From a virus: a DNA stretch of 56,118 bases. Shown here in pieces: positions 43,392-51,574 of this stretch. Made by a program: the position numbers and the translations under genes. The notes under the pieces are model-generated. The model was not told the DNA's origin. It worked only from the letters and a program-made list of their open reading frames with translations, and searched no databases. The stretch spans positions 1-56,118 of IMG/VR virus record IMGVR_UViG_3300031766_001511; one strand, given 5' to 3'. Each line of letters starts with the position of its first letter. Position 1 is the first letter of the stretch.

Positions 43392-44947
43392 TGGCTGATA
43401 TACCATATAATAATAGAATAATATATGTAGGTGAATGTATTGATAATATTGACCCTATGGGATTGGGTCGTATTCGTGCCGTACTAAAAACTGAAAACAC
43501 TGCAGATAGGGAAAAAAGTGTTGCCGATACTGTAGGTGTAACAGAAAAATGGACATCTAGAGACCCATTTGTTATTAGACCTCTATTACCTGTCTTCATA
43601 AATACTGCACCTAAAAATGGTGAATTTGTTCATTTAATTTACTCTAACTCTGACGATAAGTCTAATAAAGATAAGTTTTATATTTCAGGTGTTTTTTCCT
43701 CTTTAACGAACGTAAAACAAGAACCTTATAATTCGGCGGTTAGTAACAGTAATTTAGGTAGTAGAAATAAACAACAGAAACAACTACGTAACCCAAACAC
43801 AGGAATCGTATTTGAATCATCTAATAAGGGTGTCTATTCTGAGCCAGACGACATATCTATTGATGGTAGAGGAAGTGCCGATATTGTTGTTAAAGAAAAT
43901 ACCGTATTATTAAGGGCTGGTAAATATAATGGTCAACCTATCCCAAATGTTTACCCTGTTGGTAATGATAATAGGTCATTCTTACAACTTAGTAAATTTA
44001 ATAAAAAGACGGTATACGGTGAAGCCGAAAAACTTTATAAGTTTAAGTATAGACATAAACCAATTAGAATTTTAGTAGAATATAACGTTGTAAATCCTGA
44101 TAATAATTCAAACGCCTATACAGGAGGAATTTATATTTATACTTTAACCCCTAACGAAAGAAATGGTAGTCAAAGTTTTGATTTAACTACAGATGTAGAG
44201 GGTACTAAGAATCTATACCAAAAGTTTGATTTTTTAGCCCTATCCGTTAATGATTTGACACGTTTAATTAATAAAATAATTAATGGTGTTGCAGAAAAAT
44301 TGGTACCTGATTTATCGACTATAACAACATCAGTTACACCTTTAGGTCCTTTTAGATTAAGAGGTGGTGGTGATTCAACATACCCTATTTATTTTAGACC
44401 TCAGCCAAGTCTATATAATAAATTAAATTCTGACACATCACAAACAAATGAGAAATTATTTATAGCTAATTTAATGTCTGGCGTTAAAGTTAAACAATCG
44501 GACTTAGTAGGTGGTTATGGGTTAATATATGACCAATCAAAAAGAGGGGATGTCCCTTTTACTCCTGAAAAAAATGAGATAATACCTGAAAAGGAAATAT
44601 TATTAAATAATACCGCATCTATAATGGGTGGGGACTTTGTTTATTTACTTTCACATAAATCATCAAAAAATGATACAGGTAAAATAAATTTATCTGACAC
44701 TTTATACGGTATTGAGGAATATACCCTTTCAGATGAGATTGAACCTAAAACATCTTCAGTTGTTAGAGGAGAAGAATTAATTGAGTTATTAAATTTAATG
44801 GTACAATTTCTTATTGGACATGTTCATCCGTATCATGGTATGGTTCCTGATGGCACATCAACTAACGGAGTTACCATGGAAAAGTTACAAAAAGAACTTA
44901 GAGACGCAAATCAAAAGATACTAAATAAGTATATTCGTATAAACTAA
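43391..44947 (+). CDS. Baseplate hub protein with gp5-like OB domain
   Basis: 518 residues. N-terminal OB-fold pattern 'IIYVGECIDNIDPMGLGRIR' is the typical start of gp5/VgrG-type hub proteins ('G.V....DP..LGR.+V'). The region 'LLPVFINTAPKNGEFVHLIY' then 'YISGVFSSLTNVK' continues the OB fold. The late part has 'NNTASIMGGDFVYLLSHKSS' and ends with 'ELIELLNLMVQFLIGHVHPY'. No lysozyme motif is seen, so this is a hub/spike-type protein without the T4 gp5 cell wall enzyme. Adjacent to the putative tape-measure and DNRLRE-like genes. Confidence 0.65.
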   Translation: MADIPYNNRIIYVGECIDNIDPMGLGRIRAVLKTENTADREKSVADTVGVTEKWTSRDPFVIRPLLPVFINTAPKNGEFVHLIYSNSDDKSNKDKFYISGVFSSLTNVKQEPYNSAVSNSNLGSRNKQQKQLRNPNTGIVFESSNKGVYSEPDDISIDGRGSADIVVKENTVLLRAGKYNGQPIPNVYPVGNDNRSFLQLSKFNKKTVYGEAEKLYKFKYRHKPIRILVEYNVVNPDNNSNAYTGGIYIYTLTPNERNGSQSFDLTTDVEGTKNLYQKFDFLALSVNDLTRLINKIINGVAEKLVPDLSTITTSVTPLGPFRLRGGGDSTYPIYFRPQPSLYNKLNSDTSQTNEKLFIANLMSGVKVKQSDLVGGYGLIYDQSKRGDVPFTPEKNEIIPEKEILLNNTASIMGGDFVYLLSHKSSKNDTGKINLSDTLYGIEEYTLSDEIEPKTSSVVRGEELIELLNLMVQFLIGHVHPYHGMVPDGTSTNGVTMEKLQKELRDANQKILNKYIRIN

Positions 44948-44948
44948 G

Positions 44949-44956
44949 TATTTATA
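44949..44956 (+). promoter_or_regulatory. TATTTATA element upstream of 44970 gene
   Basis: GTATTTATATTAAAAAGAG, ending 13 bases before the ATG. Near-identical to the copy at 22653-22660. Confidence 0.5.
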
Positions 44957-44969
44957 TTAAAAAGAGTTT

Positions 44970-46433
44970 ATGTCTACTTATAAATCATATTTTAATAGAA
45001 ACACAACTATTGTTTCAAATTCATACGCAAATACAGGTAGAAACCCTATATGCGAACTATTCTTTGGTGGGGTAGATAATGTAATTACTCCAAAAGGGTT
45101 TAGTCGTTTTTTATTCGATATTGAATTATCAGGAATAACTGAACAAATCAAACATGGTATTATCTCTACTGGTTGTTCAAAAAGTATGAAACATATTCTC
45201 AATATGACTAATACTTCATCATTTGATTTGGAATTATTAAATGATACATGGTCTAATGGAAGAAGAAGAGCAACTTCTTTTGATTTAGTATTATTTAGAA
45301 TACCTAAAGTTTCAGGAACCACAGGAGATATTCAATCGTGGGATGAAGGTGTTGGATACGATTATTACGATTTTACTGAATTACCTACAGACAAAGCCTA
45401 CTCAAGTAGACCAACTAATTGGTACGAATCTCAAACTATTTCAAATTGGTCAGTACCGGGGGTATACGATAATTTAAATACCAATTCAAGTACAGGGTTA
45501 AATTTCTCAGGTTTAACTATTATTGATACTCAACATTTTGAATTTGGTAATGAAGATATTAAATTTGATATGACTCAAGAGATAAATGATATATTAACGG
45601 GGGCGACTACTGGAGTTACAGGATGGGGAATCGCCTTTTATCCTCAAGTTGAAAATATTACAGGATTAACTGAAAACTACTCGGTAGGGTTTTTTACTAC
45701 GAATACACAAACATTTTATGAACCATACTTAGAAACTACATATGATGATTTAATAGAGGATGATAGAAATATTTTTTATGAAAATAAAGAAAATAAATTA
45801 TATCTATACAGTTACCAATTCGGTAATCCTCAAAATTTTGATGAATTACCATCTGTAGATATTACAGATATGAATGGTTCAATATTATATTTAGATTTAC
45901 CAACCTGTCAAATAACTAATGGGGTATATGAAGTTATAGTACCACCATTAACATCATCAAGTATACCATGTATGATGTACGATACTTGGAAAAATTTAAA
46001 GATTAATGGAGTTAATATTTCTAATCAAACTAATGAATTTGTAGTTAATGACTTATCGGAGTTATATCAAATTGGTTCAACAACGAATGACCCTTCATTA
46101 TATGGTTTTGATTTTTTCGGAATTAAACAAGATGAAAAGATATTAGGACCAGATGTACGTAAAGTTAACGTCATAATTAAAAAAGCGTATACTACGAATG
46201 AAGTACTTAATAAAGTTAACGCCTATTATAGGGTATATGTTAGAGAAGGTAAAACTGAAGTTCAAGTTCAAGATTGGACACAGTTAAATAGAACACCAGA
46301 TAGTCACTATTTTATTTTTAATACTGAAGACAAAATACCTAACGAATATTTCATCGATATAAAAGTATTGACGGATAGAGAGATTAATACCTATAAAAGA
46401 GAATTAAAATTTCAAATAGTTAATAGAAAATGA
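44970..46433 (+). CDS. DNRLRE-like baseplate/fibre-associated virion protein
   Basis: 487 residues. N-terminal ~260 residues follow the DNRLRE/carbohydrate-binding beta layout: 'FSRFLFDIELSGITEQIKHG', 'TSFDLVLFRIPKVSGTTG', then 'KFDMTQEINDILTGATTGVT' and 'GWGIAFYPQVENI' with 'SVGFFTTNTQTFYEPYLETT' (the helix 'T..I...L.G...G.GI.F' plus 'F....T.F.P.L...Y'). The C-terminal half is also beta-rich with 'VNAYYRVYVREGKTEVQVQD'. Likely a baseplate-attached or fibre protein; substrate unknown. Overlaps the next gene by 4 bases. Confidence 0.6.
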   Translation: MSTYKSYFNRNTTIVSNSYANTGRNPICELFFGGVDNVITPKGFSRFLFDIELSGITEQIKHGIISTGCSKSMKHILNMTNTSSFDLELLNDTWSNGRRRATSFDLVLFRIPKVSGTTGDIQSWDEGVGYDYYDFTELPTDKAYSSRPTNWYESQTISNWSVPGVYDNLNTNSSTGLNFSGLTIIDTQHFEFGNEDIKFDMTQEINDILTGATTGVTGWGIAFYPQVENITGLTENYSVGFFTTNTQTFYEPYLETTYDDLIEDDRNIFYENKENKLYLYSYQFGNPQNFDELPSVDITDMNGSILYLDLPTCQITNGVYEVIVPPLTSSSIPCMMYDTWKNLKINGVNISNQTNEFVVNDLSELYQIGSTTNDPSLYGFDFFGIKQDEKILGPDVRKVNVIIKKAYTTNEVLNKVNAYYRVYVREGKTEVQVQDWTQLNRTPDSHYFIFNTEDKIPNEYFIDIKVLTDREINTYKRELKFQIVNRK

Positions 46434-46687
46434 AAAAGGTAACAATCACTGAAAACGAACTGATAGAAATAATCACTAGAGTAATTAGTGAAAAGAAAAA
46501 ATCTAAAAAGAAAAAAAAGAAGAGCACTACTTTATGTGCAAGAGGTAAAAACGCGGCGAAAGCTAAATATGATGTTTACCCATCAGCTTACGCTAACGGT
46601 TACGCCGTCCAAGTGTGTAAAGGTAAGATGCCTGGTTTAGACGGTAAAAAAAGATGTTCAGGTAAATATTGTTCGGGTAAAAAATAA
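46430..46687 (+). CDS. Small basic Cys-containing protein with ITENEL leader
   Basis: 85 residues. N-terminus 'KKVTITENELIEIITRVISE' is a repeatable leader motif ending ISE (prohead-protease consensus), then a Lys-run and 'TTLCARGKNAAKAKYDVYPS' and 'AYANGYAVQVCKGKMPGL' ending with 'KRCSGKYCSGKK'. The Cys-rich basic body is a known phage/host-type module often seen in virion proteins, possibly DNA-associated. Function unknown. Confidence 0.6.
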   Translation: MKKVTITENELIEIITRVISEKKKSKKKKKKSTTLCARGKNAAKAKYDVYPSAYANGYAVQVCKGKMPGLDGKKRCSGKYCSGKK

Positions 46688-46718
46688 TTTGTATATTTGT
46701 TATATATAAAAAAAAATA

Positions 46719-46916
46719 ATGTATCGAAATACAACTTATCATTTTGTTAAAATTGTTAATGGGGAAGAAAAACTCATTATAGAAACCGAGTCTTCTTGTT
46801 TAGAAAGGGCTTTAGATTATTTCTACCTAATGGTACCTAAGGCTTATGGGGATAAGAGCTATACTATTAAAATTAAAAAAGATAATATTAGAAACGTTGC
46901 CAGTGAATGGGACTAA
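46719..46916 (+). CDS. Small hypothetical protein
   Basis: 65 residues. Beta-alpha-beta pattern ('TTYHFVKIVNGEEKLIIETE', then helix 'CLERALDYFYLMVP', then 'KSYTIKIKKDNI'). Its stop lies next to the convergent cupin-like gene (4-base overlap). Function unknown. Confidence 0.45.
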   Translation: MYRNTTYHFVKIVNGEEKLIIETESSCLERALDYFYLMVPKAYGDKSYTIKIKKDNIRNVASEWD

Positions 46917-47458
46917 GTAGTTTTTGATATAACCCATTTATACCCTACATCTCCACCATTTAATAACCAATTAACATACTCCATATCTTTTTGTGGTTTT
47001 CCTTTAAACGTTTCATTTAAAGTGATTGTTTCTTTTTTACTGTCAAAAAATTGTTTTAATTCTAATAGTTGGTTTTTAGAAATTACGTTATTCTCAACTA
47101 TCTTTTGAGTGACTCTATTAATTCCTTTAGAGTATGATAAACCCTTTTTCATTTGGCTAATTACCGGCGAAGGGACTCTAATATAATCATTATTTTCTAT
47201 AATAACGATTTTAAGGTCACCAGAACCTTTAATTACTCTGTGGTATGTCTCTTTATTAATAATATATTTTTGTCCAACCTTAAGGTCCTGGGGTAACTCC
47301 TCATCCATTTGAAGCTTCCAACCGTCACTTGATTCTACAAATATAATACGGTCGTACTCATCTTTGTGCCATTTTAACTCTTCAGAGTTAACGGATTCAT
47401 TAAAAACTCTACGTTTTTTATTATGTGATAGTTGTGTGTCTGAATATATCATTACCAA
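46913..47458 (-). CDS. Cupin-like small domain protein
   Basis: 181 residues. The central part 'ELKWHKDEYDRIIFVESSDG' then 'WKLQMDEELPQDLKVGQKYI', 'NKETYHRVIKGSGDLKIVII' reads like a cupin/double-stranded beta-helix domain (His, then 'G......I.....H.+..G.G.L.I.I'). The C-terminal 60 residues are helical. Overlaps the start of the downstream neighbour's reading by a few bases. May be a virion-linked or metabolic binding protein; substrate unknown. Confidence 0.45.
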   Translation of the reverse strand: MVMIYSDTQLSHNKKRRVFNESVNSEELKWHKDEYDRIIFVESSDGWKLQMDEELPQDLKVGQKYIINKETYHRVIKGSGDLKIVIIENNDYIRVPSPVISQMKKGLSYSKGINRVTQKIVENNVISKNQLLELKQFFDSKKETITLNETFKGKPQKDMEYVNWLLNGGDVGYKWVISKTT

Positions 47459-49044
47459 AATCTACCTGAGACATTTTTACCAAAATCTTTATGTGCTCTA
47501 CACGCCCAATAACCCGCCTTAGTTTTGTCTTTTTTCTTAGCACACTGATGTCTAGCCGCAAATGATTTACGAGCACCTGGGTCGTTCCATTTAGCTGTCA
47601 TAACAGGTGACCCATAAGAAACTTTTATAACTTTACCCGTTTTGGGGTTTTTAACGTACACATACCACTTTTTAGGTCCACCTGACTTAGGTTTGTTTAA
47701 ACTAACATCTTTACCTTTATATTCGGCCTCATCTATTTCATTGGCATATGTTCCATCCCAACTAAAGGATTGTTCGTTTACCATTGGAAAATCAAATGGT
47801 AATCTTTCACCCTTATAATTAAAAAATTTACCTCTATCTGATTCTAATAACTCGATTTCTTCTTCTGACCATTCATTATGACCATCATTATATAACTTAC
47901 GACCCTCATTAATCACATCAAAGTATTTGGGGCTACCATATCTAAAAACATTTTCAGTTAATGAAATACGATTATCAATATGATATTGTAATTCTTCAGA
48001 TATTACGGTCTTTTCTTTAGTGTATGACTTTAAAACCGATTCAATTAATTTAGTATCATCGACTAAATCCTCATCCTCTTTTTCGGGTTCACTTAACGGT
48101 ATGGATACATCGTCAAAAGAATCTAACGTTTTTGGTTGTAATGGTGGGTCTAATAAAAATCTTTGATTAATCCAACTTCTTAATTCATTTTCAACAAAAA
48201 ATTCAGGAACAGGTTTATCATCTGGCTCGTTTGATGCTATTTCTGAAATATGATAAGCGAATTTTAGTTTGTTTTCATTATTCATTAAATTCATTAACCC
48301 ATCACTTATAAAAAATATTTGACTAAACGGGTCCACAGGATTAATATCTCCTTCAGCAAAACTAAATACCTTCATAATTGCCTTCGCCCACCAAGATTTA
48401 TAGGATGACGTTTCTTTTAATGTTGGACCTATTAGTTTATTAAGTGCTCTAACTGCAGATGTAAACATTCCCGCTACGGCAATTTGTGGTATAAACCAAG
48501 GCATTAAACGTATAAATGCTTTAAATCCACCTTCACCTACATGTTTAGCTAATCTTTTATTTTTAGCTCCGTTAACGATACTTCTTAATTGTCCAAAAGT
48601 AATGGGTCCTTGAGCGTTACAGAATTTTTTAGCGTCACAAATACTTTTAACTACTTTACTTGAAACATTAACGTCGCCCCCTAATTCCTCTAATACTAAG
48701 TTAACTAACTTATCTATTGATTCATTTTTCTTTTTATAATTCTTCACTTTAATTCTTGTTGGTTTTTGACCTTTCCCTGTTTGAGTATCTTTCTTTTCTT
48801 TTTCTCGTTTCCTACGACAAGCCGAGTCTTTATCTTTCTGAGACATTTTACCTGCAACACCAGCACCTCGACATACGGGATACGCTCCTTTGTCTGCGTC
48901 TCCACGACCACATGGCGGGTGACCACCACCTTTTTTCTTTTTACATATATTAACCCATGGACCCTTTGGTTGTGAGGAACCTTTCTTTTTTTTCTTCTTT
49001 CCAAACCAAACGGCTAAATCTTCTGTTAAAATATATTCACTCAT
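47452..49044 (-). CDS. Basic Cys-rich virion-type protein (DUF6321-like ends)
   Basis: 530 residues. N-terminus 'DLAVWFGKKKKKKGSSQPKG', then 'PWVNICKKKKGGGHPPCGRG' and 'GAYPVCRGAGVAGKMSQKDK' is a small conserved Cys module (DUF6321-like from memory). The middle is helical ('FIRLMPWFIPQIAVAGMFTS'). The C-terminal 'WNDPGARKSFAARHQCAKKK' and 'TKAGYWACRAHKDFG' is a second conserved basic Cys module. An internal 'DKLVNLVLEELGG' is also similar to the ITES-type leader. Likely a head or internal DNA-binding protein; function unknown. Confidence 0.5.
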   Translation of the reverse strand: MSEYILTEDLAVWFGKKKKKKGSSQPKGPWVNICKKKKGGGHPPCGRGDADKGAYPVCRGAGVAGKMSQKDKDSACRRKREKEKKDTQTGKGQKPTRIKVKNYKKKNESIDKLVNLVLEELGGDVNVSSKVVKSICDAKKFCNAQGPITFGQLRSIVNGAKNKRLAKHVGEGGFKAFIRLMPWFIPQIAVAGMFTSAVRALNKLIGPTLKETSSYKSWWAKAIMKVFSFAEGDINPVDPFSQIFFISDGLMNLMNNENKLKFAYHISEIASNEPDDKPVPEFFVENELRSWINQRFLLDPPLQPKTLDSFDDVSIPLSEPEKEDEDLVDDTKLIESVLKSYTKEKTVISEELQYHIDNRISLTENVFRYGSPKYFDVINEGRKLYNDGHNEWSEEEIELLESDRGKFFNYKGERLPFDFPMVNEQSFSWDGTYANEIDEAEYKGKDVSLNKPKSGGPKKWYVYVKNPKTGKVIKVSYGSPVMTAKWNDPGARKSFAARHQCAKKKDKTKAGYWACRAHKDFGKNVSGRFW

Positions 49045-49124
49045 ACTTGATTATTACTATAATTTTATTATCTATTAAATAAATATAACGAGAAATAAAC
49101 TTATTCATTAAATAAAAAAACAAA

Positions 49125-49526
49125 ATGGCTAAAGCTAAAAAGACAACGTCTGACGAGACAAAAAAACCAACAGCTAGAAAAACTAGAACTAAAAAAACTG
49201 AAACTAAACCTGTAGAGGAAAAAGTGAGTGAAGTTTTAGAAGGTCAAGGTACCGAACAATCTGTTGATGAACAACCAAAACCTATTGGAACATTATTTGA
49301 CACTATAAACTATAGTAATCTTCAAGATTTAGATAAGTTTGTACAGAACTTAAATGGTGACCAATCATTGTACTGTGTGGTACACGCGGCTAAATCGGCA
49401 CACAAACGAGGTGCATTTAGTATTGAAGAGTCTGAAGTGATTTCAAGAGCTATCAGAGTGTTAACTACACCTCCTGAGGATAAAGAAAAATCAGTTCCTG
49501 ACCCTGAAGTACACAAAGCAGATTAA
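49125..49526 (+). CDS. Lys-rich small protein with AT-hook-like N-terminus
   Basis: 133 residues. First ~30 residues are Lys/Thr-rich ('KAKKTTSDETKKPTARKTRT'), like a histone-tail or DNA-binding arm. The rest (~50-120) has a mixed fold: 'TLFDTINYSNLQDLDKFVQN', 'YCVVHAAKSAHKRGAFSIEE'. Possibly a small DNA-associated virion or regulatory protein. Ends at a clear hairpin terminator. Confidence 0.5.
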   Translation: MAKAKKTTSDETKKPTARKTRTKKTETKPVEEKVSEVLEGQGTEQSVDEQPKPIGTLFDTINYSNLQDLDKFVQNLNGDQSLYCVVHAAKSAHKRGAFSIEESEVISRAIRVLTTPPEDKEKSVPDPEVHKAD

Positions 49527-49533
49527 TTAAATT

Positions 49534-49557
49534 AAAAAGGGACATTGTCCCTTTTTT
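49534..49557 (+). terminator. Rho-independent terminator after 49125 gene
   Basis: AAAAAGGGAC / GTCCCTTTTT hairpin with a three-base loop followed by T7. Seven bases after the stop. Confidence 0.85.
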
Positions 49558-49576
49558 TATGCAAAAAAAATACATT

Positions 49577-49777
49577 ATGACTAGAAGTGAAATAAGTACA
49601 AAAATTGTGAAAAATGAAATGATTATGATGAGGGCACGTAATAATGGTCATAAACCAAATGATGGTGATAAATTTCAACCATTAAGAATTGAAAATGAAA
49701 TTTTAAGATGTATGTATTTTGGGGAAGACTCCCCTCATTGTATTAGAAACTATACAAATAAAAAAGGGGACCAATAA
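49577..49777 (+). CDS. Small hypothetical protein
   Basis: 66 residues from ATG at 49577; an in-frame ATG at 49559 directly follows the terminator T-run and seems a less likely start. 'MTRSEISTKIVKNEMIMMRA' then 'NNGHKPNDGDKFQPLRIENE' and 'CMYFGEDSPHCIRNY'. Function unknown. Its last codons form part of the next hairpin. Confidence 0.5.
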   Translation: MTRSEISTKIVKNEMIMMRARNNGHKPNDGDKFQPLRIENEILRCMYFGEDSPHCIRNYTNKKGDQ

Positions 49778-49787
49778 GGTCCCCTTT
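49763..49787. terminator. Bidirectional hairpin terminator between 49577 gene and major capsid gene
   Basis: AAAGGGGACC / GGTCCCCTTT with a five-base loop. It overlaps the stop codon of the plus gene and lies 20 bases past the stop of the minus capsid gene, so it can end both transcripts. Confidence 0.75.
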
Positions 49788-49807
49788 AATATTCCTATTA
49801 AGATATA

Positions 49808-51550
49808 TTATCTTAAAGAGTTCAAGTCAAATGTTCTAACACCATCAACTACGATTCTACCATAGAAACGGTTATTAACCATTTTCTTAGCGTATCTCGT
49901 CATAATACCCTTTATCGGAGTAAAGTTGAACGGGTTATACATTGTAGGTGTCAACTGTAATGGTACATACGGTGCGTAAACGTACCCTGTATCCAATAAT
50001 GAAGAACCTTTATGTCCCAATAAAACAGTGTTTGGTGGGAAGTAAGGGTCTCTGTACACTTGGTATCTACCTGATAATGTACCTACTCTTTCAATACCCA
50101 TGTTGTATTGGTCTTGGTCTGGAGCCGCATTTGATACGTGGAAGTATTCCAAGTCATCAAAGATAGCTGAAATTTCCGAAGAAACAACAATCCAGTTAGC
50201 TCCACCTCTTAATGTAGATTTGTGAATTTGAGCTGAGATTTGGTTAATCGCAGTAATCAATGTCTGATTCCAGTCTTTTTGGTTATAGTTAACTGAACCA
50301 TTAGACACTCTCTTCCATCCGTTGTAATCCCAACGTAATGTCCAAGCCGCACCTTTTCTTAAGTCTCTTAAGATTTCACGGTCAATTTCAGCAGCCACTT
50401 GTTCTGATAATAAAGCTGTTAATTCAGCCTCAGCATCAATGTTATGGAATGCAGAAACATCTTGTGCTAATTCTGGAGACCATTGTGCTCTTAGTTTTCT
50501 TTCTGTAACCGATACAGTAACTGCATCAAGGTCAAAAGAAACTTCACCCATTTGGTCTTCGAATTCTAAGTCAGCATATACTCTGTAAGTCGCACCAACC
50601 GTAGGGTTAGCCGCGAATGTAGTACCTGTATAACCATCGATTGAACAGTTAGCACATCCAACAACAGGTGTTGAAGTATCAACTGATAAATAAATTACAC
50701 CGTCAGCAGTACAAATATCATCATACTTACCACCTGGTCCTGTATAGTTTCCTGGAGGGAAGTTAGTTTGAGATTCGTTACCGTATTGAACGATACCTTT
50801 ACCGTACTTCTGTGTTACCACGTTAAAGTTAAAGTAATCACCACCTATTTGTACTTCTAATGATGCTAAGAAATCCTCAGTATCTTGTTCGTTACCTGTA
50901 GGTCCGATTAATTTACCTTGACCTGCAGATGCAAATCCTGATAATGCAACTAAAAGTGTTCTTTGGTTACCTGCATAATCACCTGCAGCCGCAACTACTA
51001 ATGATGAACCATCCCATTTTACTAATGTGGTATTAGCAGCAATTCCTGAAAACGCTCCTTTAGAGTAATCGAATAACCCAGCTGGGTCTGAATTCGGTGC
51101 AGAACCTTCGTAAAATCTATCATAAAGGTTTTTACCTGAACCGTAGTTTACTGACGTACCAGAAGGACCATTAGGTGCTCCGAAAGGTGCAACATGTGTT
51201 CCATCAGCATTTCTGTTCTGAATTTTAGGTACAAAGTAGAATAATTTACCGATTGGTAAGTTCATCGCTTGTACTGATACGATATCATTAGCTAATAATT
51301 TAGAGAATACTCTTCTAATGATAGGGAAGACTACTGTTTCAAATGAACCTGAGTTATCTGAAGCAGATGCTTCGTTAATTAAGTGAGACGCTTGGTTTTC
51401 ATATAATTGTGCCATGTTCTCTTTTACGTGACCTTTAAGACCCTCTAGGAATCCTAATTTGTCCCATTTGTTGATTGTGTCTTCTTTGATAACTTTAAGG
51501 TGTTTTAACCCAATATTACCAACAAGACCTGATTCTAATAATGCTCCCAT
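49808..51550 (-). CDS. gp23: Major capsid protein (gp23-like)
   Basis: 580 residues (T4 gp23 is 521). Forms the head lattice. N-terminal 'LLESGLVGNIGLKHLKVIKE', 'DTINKWDKLGFLEGLKGHVK' and 'ENQASHLINEAS' is the prohead segment removed on maturation; the likely cut is after Glu60 in 'HLINE', matching the (L/I)xE consensus. Conserved core: 'FETVVFPIIRRVFSKLLAND', 'VQAMNLPIGKLFYFVPK'. The C-terminal 'GRYQVYRDPYFPPNTVLLGH' and 'RYAKKMVNNRFYGRIVVDGV' is also typical. Next to scaffold gene in the T4-like order 21-22-23. Confidence 0.96.
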   Translation of the reverse strand: MGALLESGLVGNIGLKHLKVIKEDTINKWDKLGFLEGLKGHVKENMAQLYENQASHLINEASASDNSGSFETVVFPIIRRVFSKLLANDIVSVQAMNLPIGKLFYFVPKIQNRNADGTHVAPFGAPNGPSGTSVNYGSGKNLYDRFYEGSAPNSDPAGLFDYSKGAFSGIAANTTLVKWDGSSLVVAAAGDYAGNQRTLLVALSGFASAGQGKLIGPTGNEQDTEDFLASLEVQIGGDYFNFNVVTQKYGKGIVQYGNESQTNFPPGNYTGPGGKYDDICTADGVIYLSVDTSTPVVGCANCSIDGYTGTTFAANPTVGATYRVYADLEFEDQMGEVSFDLDAVTVSVTERKLRAQWSPELAQDVSAFHNIDAEAELTALLSEQVAAEIDREILRDLRKGAAWTLRWDYNGWKRVSNGSVNYNQKDWNQTLITAINQISAQIHKSTLRGGANWIVVSSEISAIFDDLEYFHVSNAAPDQDQYNMGIERVGTLSGRYQVYRDPYFPPNTVLLGHKGSSLLDTGYVYAPYVPLQLTPTMYNPFNFTPIKGIMTRYAKKMVNNRFYGRIVVDGVRTFDLNSLR

Positions 51551-51574
51551 TTTAGTATTTGTTTTTTTTAAATT

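Noticed and set aside
48744-49004. 86-codon minus-strand basic open frame
   Set aside because: Alternate frame within the basic Cys-rich gene at 47452.
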